IMG/VR virus record: IMGVR_UViG_3300030060_008569
Span: 1-64,000 of that record
Source: a virus
Strand: one strand, 5' to 3'
DNA length: 64,000 nucleotides
Shown here: positions 23,684 to 31,681 of the stretch, piece after piece
Numbering within the stretch: position 1 is the stretch's first letter
Layout of the letters: every line of letters starts with the position of its first letter
Translations under genes and position numbers: made by a program
Notes under the pieces: model-generated
What the model was told of the DNA's origin: nothing
Seen by the model: the letters and a program-made list of their open reading frames with translations, nothing else
Databases searched by the model: none

Positions 23684-24510
23684 TTTAAGTGTTCCCAAGT
23701 TTTACCTGAGCGCATCTCCTTTAAAGTCCACTGACTATAAGCTAAATCATAAGCCCACTGTTGTCTATCATATAATTCTGGGTGTTCTAAATCAACAATT
23801 TTATTTGAAACAAACCAAGCCATTGACCCATTATTCCAAGCAAAGATAGGAATACCCTCAATAATTGCCTCAACCAAGGAGTTAGAGTTATAACCCACTG
23901 CCGCCCAGCAATTTTCCAAATCTTCTTTCAGAGTTTTTTTATTTGAAATAGTCACCCCAGTTAACGATTCATAAAAGTTGTCTCCAGCAAGAGGGTGTGG
24001 TCTAAAAATGATAGGTCTTTCGCTGTACCTTTTAATTTCATTTACAATAAACTGACACCACGTTTTGTAATCTATATGCTGAACTGATGTATCCCAAGGC
24101 ACTTGCCCGCAAATTAATATGTGGTTGCCTTTAGTTCTATAATCTTTTAACTCTACCCCCAGTGCCTCCCACCTGTCTTTAGGCATACCCACATTCTTAA
24201 AGTCAGCCCAGCCATTTTGAGAACCATACCCAACTGAAAAATATTTATCTCTTTTTATATAACCCTTTTCAATTACTATAGTTTTTTTATTTTTTAATTT
24301 TTGTTCAACGGCTAGTATGTCTCTTATTTTAGTCCATTTAAATTTCTTTTTATATATCCCCCAAGAAACCGCTATGTCACATTCTTTAAGTTTACAATCG
24401 TATTCAATAAAAGAATTTTCATATTTTGAAACACCCCTATACATAGCTTTTAAAGCTAGTCTATGTTCATCCTGTTGATTAGGAGTATAAAAGAATCCGA
24501 CTGTTTTCAT
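23680..24510 (-). CDS. capsule-synthesis-like glycosyltransferase, 276 aa
   Basis: Start at ATG 24510 (TAATG overlap). The C-terminal half has IIFRPHPLAGDN and GYNSNSLVEAIIEGIPIFAW, the pattern of GT-B enzymes related to capsule polysaccharide proteins. A similar domain occurs in 48911-49954. It may modify host or phage glycans. Confidence 0.7.
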   Translation of the reverse strand: MKTVGFFYTPNQQDEHRLALKAMYRGVSKYENSFIEYDCKLKECDIAVSWGIYKKKFKWTKIRDILAVEQKLKNKKTIVIEKGYIKRDKYFSVGYGSQNGWADFKNVGMPKDRWEALGVELKDYRTKGNHILICGQVPWDTSVQHIDYKTWCQFIVNEIKRYSERPIIFRPHPLAGDNFYESLTGVTISNKKTLKEDLENCWAAVGYNSNSLVEAIIEGIPIFAWNNGSMAWFVSNKIVDLEHPELYDRQQWAYDLAYSQWTLKEMRSGKTWEHLK

Positions 24511-25088
24511 TAGTCGGTGGGCTTGCCTTGGAAGTCTGATGGGTTTAGCTCGTGAAATTGCCAATCTGTTTTTTGAGACTCGCTACCATCTCCATCTTTT
24601 TGGGAGTTTCCTTCTTCACCTTTCGGGCCGTTTTTCGGCTCCCCTCTTTTAAGTTTACCCAATGTGGGCTGACCTTTCTTGAGTTTTGGTATTAAACTTT
24701 TTTCAAGTTTTTCGTGCAATTCCCTATTATAATCTAGTGAAAATAATCTAGGTTCTATACCTTCGTTTGCATAGCCAAAAAACCTACCAATAGTATTAGC
24801 TTTATGTTCCTCGGCAGTTTCTAAAAGAACGTAAATCTTTCCGTCAAATTCTTTTAACTTATTTGGCTCTTTTATAATTACCCAATGAATCAACACCTTT
24901 TCAGGCATATCATCTTGAAGCGCGGGCCAACCTAAAAAGGTATGAATTGTAGTCCAGAATATAACTGTAAAAGCGCAGAAAGTTGCGATACAGGCTGTCT
25001 TTATATACCACTTAACATTTGATTCGGTAAGTATCCAGAAGCTCAAGCCTCCAAATATTAATAATAAAATTGGTAATGCTATATTCAT
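24510..25088 (-). CDS. membrane protein with charged C-terminal domain, 192 aa
   Basis: GGAG upstream fixes ATG 25088. Two membrane helices (about 3-20 and 28-48), then a hydrophilic region ending with a Gly/Lys/Glu-rich low-complexity stretch (GKLKRGEPKNGPKGEEGNS). Not recognised. Confidence 0.65.
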   Translation of the reverse strand: MNIALPILLLIFGGLSFWILTESNVKWYIKTACIATFCAFTVIFWTTIHTFLGWPALQDDMPEKVLIHWVIIKEPNKLKEFDGKIYVLLETAEEHKANTIGRFFGYANEGIEPRLFSLDYNRELHEKLEKSLIPKLKKGQPTLGKLKRGEPKNGPKGEEGNSQKDGDGSESQKTDWQFHELNPSDFQGKPTD

Positions 25089-25306
25089 TTCTTGTTCTCC
25101 ATTATCCAATGATACAAGGTGCTACTTCCATGTCCGTAACCATAAGGTAGCGGGCGATAATCCTTTGTCTGCATCTCTGGCGGCTTTCCCCACTTGGCAG
25201 GGAAAGGTTTGCCACTTGGACTATAATATGTAGTTGGCTCGCAGTCTAAACAGCAGCACCCAACTAAATAAAAACTCATTATTAATATGGTATTTTTAAG
25301 CATCAT
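25085..25306 (-). CDS. Cys-rich small lipoprotein, 73 aa
   Basis: Start at one of two consecutive ATGs near 25306. Signal LIMSFYLVGCCCLDC carries a lipobox VGC and a CCCxxC cluster. The mature part is Pro/Tyr/Gly-rich (YYSPSGKPFPAKWGKPP). ATGA overlap with the next gene. Function unknown. Confidence 0.6.
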   Translation of the reverse strand: MMLKNTILIMSFYLVGCCCLDCEPTTYYSPSGKPFPAKWGKPPEMQTKDYRPLPYGYGHGSSTLYHWIMENKK

Positions 25307-25331
25307 CAGATTCAAATAATTTTTGCAATCT

Positions 25332-25799
25332 TCATCTTGCATGGTTGACCTTCATTCCCAACCTAGAGACACTAATAAATGCCAGCAAACGCTCCCAACT
25401 TTTCTCTACATTATCATCCGTGTTCATATTTACGTCAGGATTCCCTATTTCAAAATTTTCAACGTGATACTCTTTTCTTAACACCCTGTTAGACTGCAAC
25501 AAAATTTCAATTACCTGACCCATGTTGTGTTGTTTTAGTTCCGCCCTTAAATGCTGATAAGGGTTTACTAAACTCATAATTACATGTCCATCGGGGTTAG
25601 TTTTTTTATTTAAATAGGTTGCAACGGCATTTGCATTTCTAATATTTAGCTCACGACCATCCTTGCCGTAATTCAAATTTGAAAACATTGCCCTAAACTC
25701 GTCGCCGTCTATAACAAAAGGGGTTTCAAAATGTTCTGCAAGCAAATTTCCTAAAGTAGTTTTGCCAGAAGCGGGCTGACCATATAAAACATAAATCAT
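25332..25799 (-). CDS. adenylylsulfate-kinase-like P-loop kinase, 155 aa
   Basis: Walker A GQPASGKTT (7-15), then IDGDEFRAMF and LNYGKDGRELNIRNANAVA, the substrate signatures of APS kinase (CysC). Length is slightly short for CysC. It would phosphorylate APS or a related nucleotide or sugar; sulfated glycans are a possible use given the nearby transferases, but this is inference. Confidence 0.8.
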   Translation of the reverse strand: MIYVLYGQPASGKTTLGNLLAEHFETPFVIDGDEFRAMFSNLNYGKDGRELNIRNANAVATYLNKKTNPDGHVIMSLVNPYQHLRAELKQHNMGQVIEILLQSNRVLRKEYHVENFEIGNPDVNMNTDDNVEKSWERLLAFISVSRLGMKVNHAR

Positions 25800-25802
25800 T
25801 TC

Positions 25803-26393
25803 TTATCTTAAGGAGTTTACTAATTTTGCGGGCAACTCATTAGTTTCTAAAACATTTCCAAGGTCATCTGTTTTAAATCTAAAAGCAGTCTTTTCCTGTC
25901 CGGTAGATTCAAACATTATTTCTTTTTTAACAATCTCTTTGTAGGGTTTTACTTTTATTAAAGTAATAGTAGCCTTAACAGGTGCGTCATCCATTTTTGA
26001 ATAAACGTGGACAGTAACTATGTTTTCTCCTTGTATGACACCTCTAAAAGAAACAACCTCTTCATTGTAATTTACAACAGTTCCCGCCACGCCTTGTCCT
26101 AAACTGTTATTTCTACTTTTACCTAAAGCATCATGGTCTAAGCTAATTAAACTTCCATCTCCACCTTCCCTATTATTAAAGCTGACTATATGACCTGATG
26201 CAGCTTTAACATAAATATCTAAATCATCATTACTTTCCCCATCCCAAGTTAAGACAACCTCATAAATAACATTGGGTGGCCTAGCCTTAGTCTTTTCCTC
26301 CTCGGTTTTTAAAAGAAATAAAATTGCCACCAACATCAGAAGGCAACAAAACAATACATCAATAAACGGCCTAAATGAAAAGAACCTCCTCAT
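25803..26393 (-). CDS. ExbD-like membrane protein with periplasmic beta domain, 196 aa
   Basis: N-terminal RPFIDVLFCCLLMLVAILFL matches the single ExbD/TolR helix, with an Asp at residue 12 in the position of the essential proton-path Asp. After a short linker comes VLTWDGESNDDLDIYV and GGDGSLISLDHDALG, resembling DUF2135-type extracytoplasmic domains. An ExbB-like partner lies two genes upstream. Together they may form a proton-driven motor. ATGA overlap with the ferredoxin gene. Confidence 0.7.
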   Translation of the reverse strand: MRRFFSFRPFIDVLFCCLLMLVAILFLLKTEEEKTKARPPNVIYEVVLTWDGESNDDLDIYVKAASGHIVSFNNREGGDGSLISLDHDALGKSRNNSLGQGVAGTVVNYNEEVVSFRGVIQGENIVTVHVYSKMDDAPVKATITLIKVKPYKEIVKKEIMFESTGQEKTAFRFKTDDLGNVLETNELPAKLVNSLR

Positions 26394-26617
26394 CCGTCAT
26401 CACCTATCGCCTCTACTGGACAGTTTTCCAAAGCCTCTGCACAAAGGTCTGCTTCACCCTGCTCTTCAGGCTGCTTGTAAACGTAAGAATAGCCATCCTC
26501 ATGGTTGGTGAAGTTGTCTGGTGCTAGTTCACGGCATAAATTACAATCAATACACTCAGTATCGACATAGAACTTACCAGCTACATTATCTTCGTATTTA
26601 TCTTCTTTAGCTGCCAT
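26390..26617 (-). CDS. ferredoxin, 75 aa
   Basis: CxxCxxC (C22, C25, C28) and a CP motif (C66-P67) near the end define a single-cluster ferredoxin; an extra Cys at 59 lies close to C66. Acidic throughout. It lies between ExbD- and ExbB-like genes and near proline dehydrogenase. Electron partner unknown. Confidence 0.88.
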   Translation of the reverse strand: MAAKEDKYEDNVAGKFYVDTECIDCNLCRELAPDNFTNHEDGYSYVYKQPEEQGEADLCAEALENCPVEAIGDDG

Positions 26618-27092
26618 TTGAATTTTCCTCTAACTTAAACTTTAATATCATAAGTTGAACTTGCAAGGGTAAACTAAAAATAATGCCACAAATTGTTGTG
26701 TAAAAGGCGGTATTTAACCCCTCTTTCAGCCCCGCAACGATTTCAGAAGTAGGCATGGAACTGTCCAAGCTACCTTTTGTTGCTATCACCAAACCAATAA
26801 TTGTACCTAAAAGTCCCAAAGAAAAGAAATGCTCCGCCGTAAACCAGCCCATGTCTGCCCTTTTTGTTAAATAAGTTACAGCCTCTTTCTTCTTTCTTTT
26901 ATTTATCTTATCTGATAAGAAACATAACCTTCCAACATATAAAGACATAATTACATATAAAGACATAATTAGAATTGAAAGATGAGAAAGGTCGTTTGTT
27001 ATTATTTCGCTGATTATTTTATTTTGCTCTGCAAAGAATATAGCAGTAGCTACAATAGCATTTAAAAGGAACCATTTGGTAAAAGTGTTCAT
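26607..27092 (-). CDS. ExbB/TolQ/MotA-like proton channel protein, 161 aa
   Basis: Three hydrophobic helices. The second includes FFSLGLLGTIIGLVIA and the third LNTAFYTTICGIIFSLPLQV, the family signature. The length is short compared with ExbB (about 240 aa), with a reduced cytoplasmic domain. Partner of the ExbD-like gene. Confidence 0.75.
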   Translation of the reverse strand: MNTFTKWFLLNAIVATAIFFAEQNKIISEIITNDLSHLSILIMSLYVIMSLYVGRLCFLSDKINKRKKKEAVTYLTKRADMGWFTAEHFFSLGLLGTIIGLVIATKGSLDSSMPTSEIVAGLKEGLNTAFYTTICGIIFSLPLQVQLMILKFKLEENSNGS

Positions 27093-27104
27093 GGTATTTC
27101 TTTA

Positions 27105-27944
27105 TTATTTACACCATTCTTTTACAATATTTTTAATTACAAAGGCTAAATTCTTCCATTCTTTAAGTCTCCGTAGAGTATAGGGGAGCCAATTTTCGCC
27201 AAAAGGCACATATATTCTAACTTTATGACCTTTATTTTTGTAATTTTCCTGCAAATCTCTTCTTATTCCGTATAAAAATTCGTAGTCAAAAAACTTGGGA
27301 TTCGGGATTAGCTCCTCTATATCTTCTAACAACTCTTCGTCATGGGTAGCTATGGCTGGTTTATTTGCCTTATTTGCGTACAAACTTGCAGCATAGTTAT
27401 AAAAACAGCCACTAATATCAAAATAGTGTTGGTAAGCTATTTTTTCACTCTCCTTGTACGCCCCTTTAACCAAGCGAACCGATATGTTACTTTTTATAAG
27501 TTTTTGCAGGTCAACTGCGGTTCTTAAAAGGTTGGCTTGAATGGCAACGCCAACATTTCCGAACCTTTTATTTAAAAGGATGGCTAAGTCTATGGTTATA
27601 TCGGTCACACGCGAATCTTCCATATCTAAACGAATTGTATGGCCTTTTTTATTTGCAAGTTTTGCTATGAAGGCCATGAGGCCAATAGCCATTTTCGGAT
27701 TTATATGTACGCCTAATTGTGAAGGCTTTATAGATATATCAATTTTTTCATTTGAAAAAGAATTTATAATTCTTATGTATTGATGTTTCGCTTTGTAACA
27801 GTCTAACGAGTTTTTACTTTCTTCCCCCACATAATCAACAGACACTTCGTAACCATCTTCAATCAGTTTATTTATTACTGGCTTGGCCGATTCAAGGGTG
27901 TGACCAGCAATAAACCTCTTTGCCAGTGGATACAAAAATCTCAT
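27105..27944 (-). CDS. proline dehydrogenase (PRODH), 279 aa
   Basis: FAD-dependent oxidation of proline to P5C. Visible motifs: IRLDMED, VRLVKGAYKES, FEFLYGIRR-type (YEFLYGIRRDLQ) and RIYVPFGENWLPYTLRRL, which bind the substrate. Length equals a stand-alone bacterial PRODH, and no P5C-dehydrogenase domain is fused. ATGA overlap with ornithine cyclodeaminase, which makes proline, so the pair would run ornithine to P5C. Confidence 0.9.
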   Translation of the reverse strand: MRFLYPLAKRFIAGHTLESAKPVINKLIEDGYEVSVDYVGEESKNSLDCYKAKHQYIRIINSFSNEKIDISIKPSQLGVHINPKMAIGLMAFIAKLANKKGHTIRLDMEDSRVTDITIDLAILLNKRFGNVGVAIQANLLRTAVDLQKLIKSNISVRLVKGAYKESEKIAYQHYFDISGCFYNYAASLYANKANKPAIATHDEELLEDIEELIPNPKFFDYEFLYGIRRDLQENYKNKGHKVRIYVPFGENWLPYTLRRLKEWKNLAFVIKNIVKEWCK

Positions 27945-28876
27945 TTTAATTGATTCCTCAAGTAAAGATTGTAAACTAAAATTCCAATAGCAATATCTTC
28001 TAGTGATACTCCAGTAGAATCAAAGACAGATACTCCCGCCTCTAAACTAATTTGCTTGTTGTTTTTAATAACGTGTCGCAAAGACCAAGTGTTCAAGTCT
28101 TGCCCAAATCTATATTGCAATTCTCCAGAATGAAACGCTTGAGCAGGGTCATCACATATTATATTTGAAGCTCCAGCAATTACATTTTTCATAAGTTCCC
28201 TTTTTCCTACTGCATCTGCACCTACTGCATTAACATGACAGTTATCTTTTAGGTAATTAAAATCTAAATATGGCTCTGTAGATGGAGTAAGTGTTGTTAC
28301 CAAGTCTGCTTGCCTGACAGCTTCTTTTACGTTTGATGGGTATTTAATTACATTTAAACTTTTTGGAATCTTATCAGCAAGTTTTTGAATTGCTTCTTCG
28401 TTTTTATCGTAAAGAGAAACTGTTTTAATATCTGGGAAAACGCTCCTGTAAGCTAAAAAATGATAGTAAGCCTGAAGGCCGCAGCCGACAAATGCAATTT
28501 CTCTTATATTATTTGGCAAACAATACTTAGCAGCTATGGCCGAGGTGGCCGCAGTTCTATAAGCAGTAAGGGTGGTGCAATCCATAGCCATTAATGGCTG
28601 ACCCGTCTCTCTATCGTTAAGAAGAAGTGTTCCTAGTGTTGTTGGTAAAGAGTTAACTAAATGATTGTTTGGATAAACCCCAATCCATTTTAAGCAAGCA
28701 TAATCTCCTAAAGCCGCTGGCATTGCACGAAAATCTCCTTGTGTGTGAGTATCTAGGTAAATCTTGGGAACCATCTTTGCAGACTCATCTAGGAAAGCGC
28801 TTTCGATAGAAGGTATTATTTTACCCCACTCTTTGTCGAGTAAGTGTGCAACTCCCAAGTCGTTTAATTGCTTCAC
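27941..28876 (-). CDS. ornithine cyclodeaminase / mu-crystallin family, 311 aa
   Basis: NAD-binding Rossmann fold (VGCGLQAYYHF, near 130-140), MDCTTLTAYRTAATSAIAAKY and DSTGVSLEDIA are family hallmarks. OCD converts ornithine to proline and ammonia; related family members are alanine dehydrogenase or tauropine-type enzymes. The coupling to PRODH argues for the ornithine activity. Confidence 0.88.
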   Translation of the reverse strand: MKQLNDLGVAHLLDKEWGKIIPSIESAFLDESAKMVPKIYLDTHTQGDFRAMPAALGDYACLKWIGVYPNNHLVNSLPTTLGTLLLNDRETGQPLMAMDCTTLTAYRTAATSAIAAKYCLPNNIREIAFVGCGLQAYYHFLAYRSVFPDIKTVSLYDKNEEAIQKLADKIPKSLNVIKYPSNVKEAVRQADLVTTLTPSTEPYLDFNYLKDNCHVNAVGADAVGKRELMKNVIAGASNIICDDPAQAFHSGELQYRFGQDLNTWSLRHVIKNNKQISLEAGVSVFDSTGVSLEDIAIGILVYNLYLRNQLK

Positions 28877-29061
28877 GATTTGTACCTCTTATAGCCCCAC
28901 CAACTATTTCTTAATTTAAATTCTAAATTGGTGGCTTCGGCCCACTTTCCCTCTGTTTTAAGTAATCTAACTTTATTTTCTGTAGCTCTAATTTTGCGCG
29001 TAAAATATTTTCGCAGCCAGTATGCGGGAACCCAAGGGGGTAAATAATTTTCTTCACTCAT
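28873..29061 (-). CDS. hypothetical basic protein, 62 aa
   Basis: Trp and Arg/Lys-rich with a helical middle (RKYFTRKIRATENKVRLLK). Four-nt overlap with the OCD gene. Not recognised. Confidence 0.6.
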   Translation of the reverse strand: MSEENYLPPWVPAYWLRKYFTRKIRATENKVRLLKTEGKWAEATNLEFKLRNSWWGYKRYKS

Positions 29062-29470
29062 TTTGCCAGTGCCTATTAATATTATTTACACTTGCATTTC
29101 CTAAATGCCACACCTGACAATTGAATTTCCCTAATTCGGGCCAATCCATTACATTTTGTATTAAAAATACGTTATTTAACTTTTCATTATCGTATACATG
29201 AGTATAGATGCACTCCATTTTGCATTCGGAGTCTTCTAATACTTTAACAATAATTGAAGGCTCTATATTTAAAAAGCCACCGAAAACTCTTGCAACAAAT
29301 TTATCAGAATATTTTGGGCCTTTAACGAATTTTATTTGCTGCAAATCAGAACCTTTAGCAGCGGTTCCATTACACACTAAGATAGGGGAAAATTTATTAT
29401 GAAATGAATCAAACTTTTCAAAAAACAAATCAGTTACGTCACCGTTGAATATGTAAGTTTGTTTGTTCAC
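29054..29470 (-). CDS. hypothetical protein, 138 aa
   Basis: GTG 29470 is preferred because AGAAGG lies 5 nt before it; a longer GTG start at 29491 exists. Beta-rich composition. Overlaps the small coiled-coil gene upstream. Not recognised. Confidence 0.6.
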   Translation of the reverse strand: MNKQTYIFNGDVTDLFFEKFDSFHNKFSPILVCNGTAAKGSDLQQIKFVKGPKYSDKFVARVFGGFLNIEPSIIVKVLEDSECKMECIYTHVYDNEKLNNVFLIQNVMDWPELGKFNCQVWHLGNASVNNINRHWQNE

Positions 29471-29564
29471 GAATCCTTCTGGCTCTTTCACAAGCGAGAC
29501 TTTTTTTGAGTCTTTTATTTTCAGACTCTAAAGAATTTATTTTAGACTTAATCTTTCTGTCCAT
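29439..29564 (-). CDS. small coiled-coil protein, 41 aa
   Basis: Predicted continuous helix, Lys/Arg/Glu-rich (KINSLESENKRLKKSLACER). Start ambiguous; ATGs at 29588 and 29585 would give longer versions. Overlaps both neighbours. Confidence 0.45.
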   Translation of the reverse strand: MDRKIKSKINSLESENKRLKKSLACERARRIREQTNLHIQR

Positions 29565-29865
29565 TGTGGTACGCTTGCGCTTCATCATAGTCTGTATAGT
29601 CTCTTCTGGTTGTGTATGTTTTACCCCTGAGAGGCTTGCCTTTGTAATAAAGCTCTCTTTGCCTTGCACTACTTAACCATTCAAAAGTTTCTGTTCTTGG
29701 TCGTATGCAAGCATCCTTTTCTTTTTGCCTCTCTTGGCACTTGGTATAATTCTCCTCGGCTTCAATATGTTCTAGATAAATTTCAAATATTTTATCTACG
29801 CGATTTTTATTTGGAGCCAACCACCAAGTAAGTTTAAATAAAATTTTAAATAAAAAGACTCTCAT
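29548..29865 (-). CDS. hypothetical protein with N-terminal helix, 105 aa
   Basis: Start at ATG 29865, overlapping the previous stop (ATGA). Hydrophobic first 17 residues (FLFKILFKLTWWLA) suggest a membrane anchor; the rest is charged. Not recognised. Confidence 0.6.
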   Translation of the reverse strand: MRVFLFKILFKLTWWLAPNKNRVDKIFEIYLEHIEAEENYTKCQERQKEKDACIRPRTETFEWLSSARQRELYYKGKPLRGKTYTTRRDYTDYDEAQAYHNGQKD

Positions 29866-30083
29866 ACCCCACCACTTTCCCACTCTGATGAAACATCTTC
29901 TTCGTCGCTCCCCTCTCCATAAGCGTAATCTAAAAATTGCCTAGTAATTATTTCAACTGGATACAACCCGCCCTCTATTTCTGTTCTAAATTCGGCGGCG
30001 CACCTTTCGGCAGCATCCCTTTCTTTAAAGAATCCTGCGCTACGTCCTCTATGGGTAATCTCATAAAATACTTCTTTTTTCAC
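29862..30083 (-). CDS. hypothetical acidic protein, 73 aa
   Basis: KEVFYEITHRGRSAGFF then RDAAERCAAEF, a small alpha/beta unit, with an acidic tail. Starts 1 nt after the previous stop. Not recognised. Confidence 0.65.
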   Translation of the reverse strand: MKKEVFYEITHRGRSAGFFKERDAAERCAAEFRTEIEGGLYPVEIITRQFLDYAYGEGSDEEDVSSEWESGGV

Positions 30084-30084
30084 A

Positions 30085-30654
30085 TTATGCGCTTTCTATT
30101 TTATTAAAATCAGAATATGGCGGCTTGGCTTGCCATTGAACCTGCCTACCATTTTCATTATACCAATGGTGGGCAATGTGTATCTCCACTTCTTTTGTAG
30201 GCTTGAACCGATACGCTCCAGCGACAAGCTGGGGGCTGTCGTTTGTATCGTTTTCAGACCTAATTACATGATAGACATCATAAATAGAATCTATCACATC
30301 GGTGTCATCTCTATCTCTGATATGGGAATCAATAAAGTTTTCCGCCGCTTCCAAAGACGGAAAGTGCAATTTTCCGCCATCCATGAAGCCATGATAAACA
30401 GTCTCTTGCTCCTGTTCAAAAGTCATGTACTCTCTTTCGGGTGCGAAAGAATCAGAAGTGTTTTTACTAAAGACCCACTGGCCCTGCCCACGCTCGTAAC
30501 AATAAACCCTGTAATTCCAATTAAAGCCAACCTCTCCGGTTTCCCCCTCGTGCCCCTTCGGGTCTTGCTCCCCCTCTTCGTATTGACAAGTCACCGTCCA
30601 AGTGGTTAAAGCTCCCATAACAGAGGCCCCTTTAATAAAATCCCTTCTATTCAT
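30085..30654 (-). CDS. Tat-signal protein, possibly lipoprotein, 189 aa
   Basis: N-terminus MNRRDFIKGASVMGAL fits a twin-arginine signal (RRxFxK), followed by TWTVTC, which could be a lipobox-like Cys. The mature part is acidic and Tyr/Trp-rich. Export of a folded protein by the host Tat system is implied. The -10 box is 7 nt from ATG. Confidence 0.65.
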   Translation of the reverse strand: MNRRDFIKGASVMGALTTWTVTCQYEEGEQDPKGHEGETGEVGFNWNYRVYCYERGQGQWVFSKNTSDSFAPEREYMTFEQEQETVYHGFMDGGKLHFPSLEAAENFIDSHIRDRDDTDVIDSIYDVYHVIRSENDTNDSPQLVAGAYRFKPTKEVEIHIAHHWYNENGRQVQWQAKPPYSDFNKIESA

Positions 30655-30661
30655 TACTAAT

Positions 30662-30690
30662 ATTATATTTGGGTTTTTTTAGAAAGTCAA
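30662..30690 (-). promoter_or_regulatory. sigma-70 promoter, leaderless, for Tat protein
   Basis: TTGACT (30685-30690), 17-nt spacer, TATAAT (30662-30667), 7 nt to ATG 30654. The -35 abuts the T-run of the structured RNA upstream. Confidence 0.8.
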
Positions 30691-30757
30691 AATAAAAAAG
30701 CATCGTTAGTATCTGGAGGGAAGAAAACAATGAAAACCTCCTGAGAAATCTAACGAT
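30689..30757 (-). terminator. intrinsic terminator of the structured RNA
   Basis: Hairpin ATCGTTAG (30750-30757) with CTAACGAT (30702-30709), plus an inner CAGGAGG/CCTCCAG stem, then GCTTTTTTATTTT on the minus strand. Confidence 0.75.
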
Positions 30758-31060
30758 AACTTTTAGGTTTACTGAGTGTTCAATGCGGGTGGAAGACCTA
30801 ATTACCCAGAGTATTGAAGCAATTAGGAAAAGTACCCTGTCCGTAGCTCTCTTACGGCTCTATTCTCAGAAATTAATGGGAAGGAGGGTTCTCATTTACC
30901 TCCATCGTTTTGGGGTCACAGCTTGAGTTTCAAGTCAAAACCCTACTTTGAGCCAACCCTCATCAGCCCCCAGACTTGGTATGTCCTGCTAATGAGCATT
31001 GCACGTTAACTGCCGCGACAGCAGTTTATTCCGTCATTCCCTTTGCCGCTCCGTCGAGCA
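30690..31060 (-). ncRNA. candidate large structured RNA, ~370 nt
   Basis: No credible ORF. Minus-strand helices include GCTGCTC/GAGCGGC, AACTGC/GCAGTT, CTTGA/TCAAG, GGAGG/CCTCC, CCGTA/TACGG and CCTAATT/AATTAGG. A long terminal hairpin (ATCGTTAG/CTAACGAT with an inner CAGGAGG/CCTCCAG part) is followed by CTTTTTTATTTT. The strand follows from the T-run. It lies just downstream of the 114-aa gene and may be processed from its transcript. No known family recognised. Confidence 0.6.
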
Positions 31061-31071
31061 GCAAAATTATT

Positions 31072-31416
31072 TTAAAGAACAAAAATCTTAGAGTCTTCTA
31101 AGAAAAGTTTTAAATGATATTGCTTGGGGAGTGCTTTCTTAGTTCTTGAATCAAAGAACCTAAAGCCATTTTCCTTGCAATTATCTACATACACTTGCTG
31201 TTTCCATTTTGGTCTTGGAGTCTTCTTTTGCTCCAAGGCGTTGACCTCATCTAAGTCTACAGCCCCTTTTAGCCATCCGCCTTTTTCAAAGGAGCTGAAG
31301 GTCATACTAAAAGCGTGACTCTTCTTTAGTCTATGCTTGTTTCCGCGATAGCTTTCCTTAAAGCCCTTAATTTGTATGGACTTTTTCTTCGGGATGTATT
31401 TTGCTATTACGTTCAC
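31072..31416 (-). CDS. hypothetical basic protein, 114 aa, GTG start
   Basis: GTG start 9 nt after the -10 box. Lys-rich (KYIPKKKSIQIKGFKESYRG), predicted beta-rich. Not recognised. The structured RNA follows its stop codon. Confidence 0.65.
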   Translation of the reverse strand: MNVIAKYIPKKKSIQIKGFKESYRGNKHRLKKSHAFSMTFSSFEKGGWLKGAVDLDEVNALEQKKTPRPKWKQQVYVDNCKENGFRFFDSRTKKALPKQYHLKLFLEDSKIFVL

Positions 31417-31425
31417 TGTACAATT

Positions 31426-31454
31426 ACTATATCACATTTTTGATTCGGAGTCAA
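31426..31454 (-). promoter_or_regulatory. sigma-70 promoter, GAATCAAAA spacer
   Basis: TTGACT (31449-31454), spacer CCGAATCAAAAATGTGA, TATAGT (31426-31431). The spacer is shared with the two promoters upstream. Confidence 0.8.
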
Positions 31455-31457
31455 GCT

Positions 31458-31625
31458 TTAATTGCTTCTGGTGTTCATTTTGTGAATGTTCCAGAAACCA
31501 AGAATACTTGGAACCCACAGGCCAACATAAATGCCCGCCTCTTTTGAACCGTTAAACCAGAGTAAAACACTGGCGGTTAAACTTGCAATACTTGCTACGA
31601 GATAAACTACATCTAATTTGTTCAT
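31458..31625 (-). CDS. two-helix membrane protein, 55 aa
   Basis: Two hydrophobic segments (about 5-23 and 31-47) with a short polar tail. The ATG is 9 nt after the -10 box. Not recognised. Confidence 0.6.
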   Translation of the reverse strand: MNKLDVVYLVASIASLTASVLLWFNGSKEAGIYVGLWVPSILGFWNIHKMNTRSN

Positions 31626-31634
31626 GGTGATATT

Positions 31635-31663
31635 ACTATATCAGAGTTTTGATTCGGTGTCAA
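31635..31663 (-). promoter_or_regulatory. sigma-70 promoter, GAATCAAAA spacer
   Basis: TTGACA (31658-31663), spacer CCGAATCAAAACTCTGA, TATAGT (31635-31640). Confidence 0.8.
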
Positions 31664-31681
31664 GAACTTTTTAGTTATTAT

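Noticed and set aside
29585-29669. Upstream extension of the 41-aa coiled-coil gene
   Set aside because: Would lie fully inside the 105-aa gene; later start gives a normal overlap.
30960-31000. CTGATGAG resembling a hammerhead ribozyme core
   Set aside because: No matching GAAA and stem III/cleavage triplet in the right places on the same strand.
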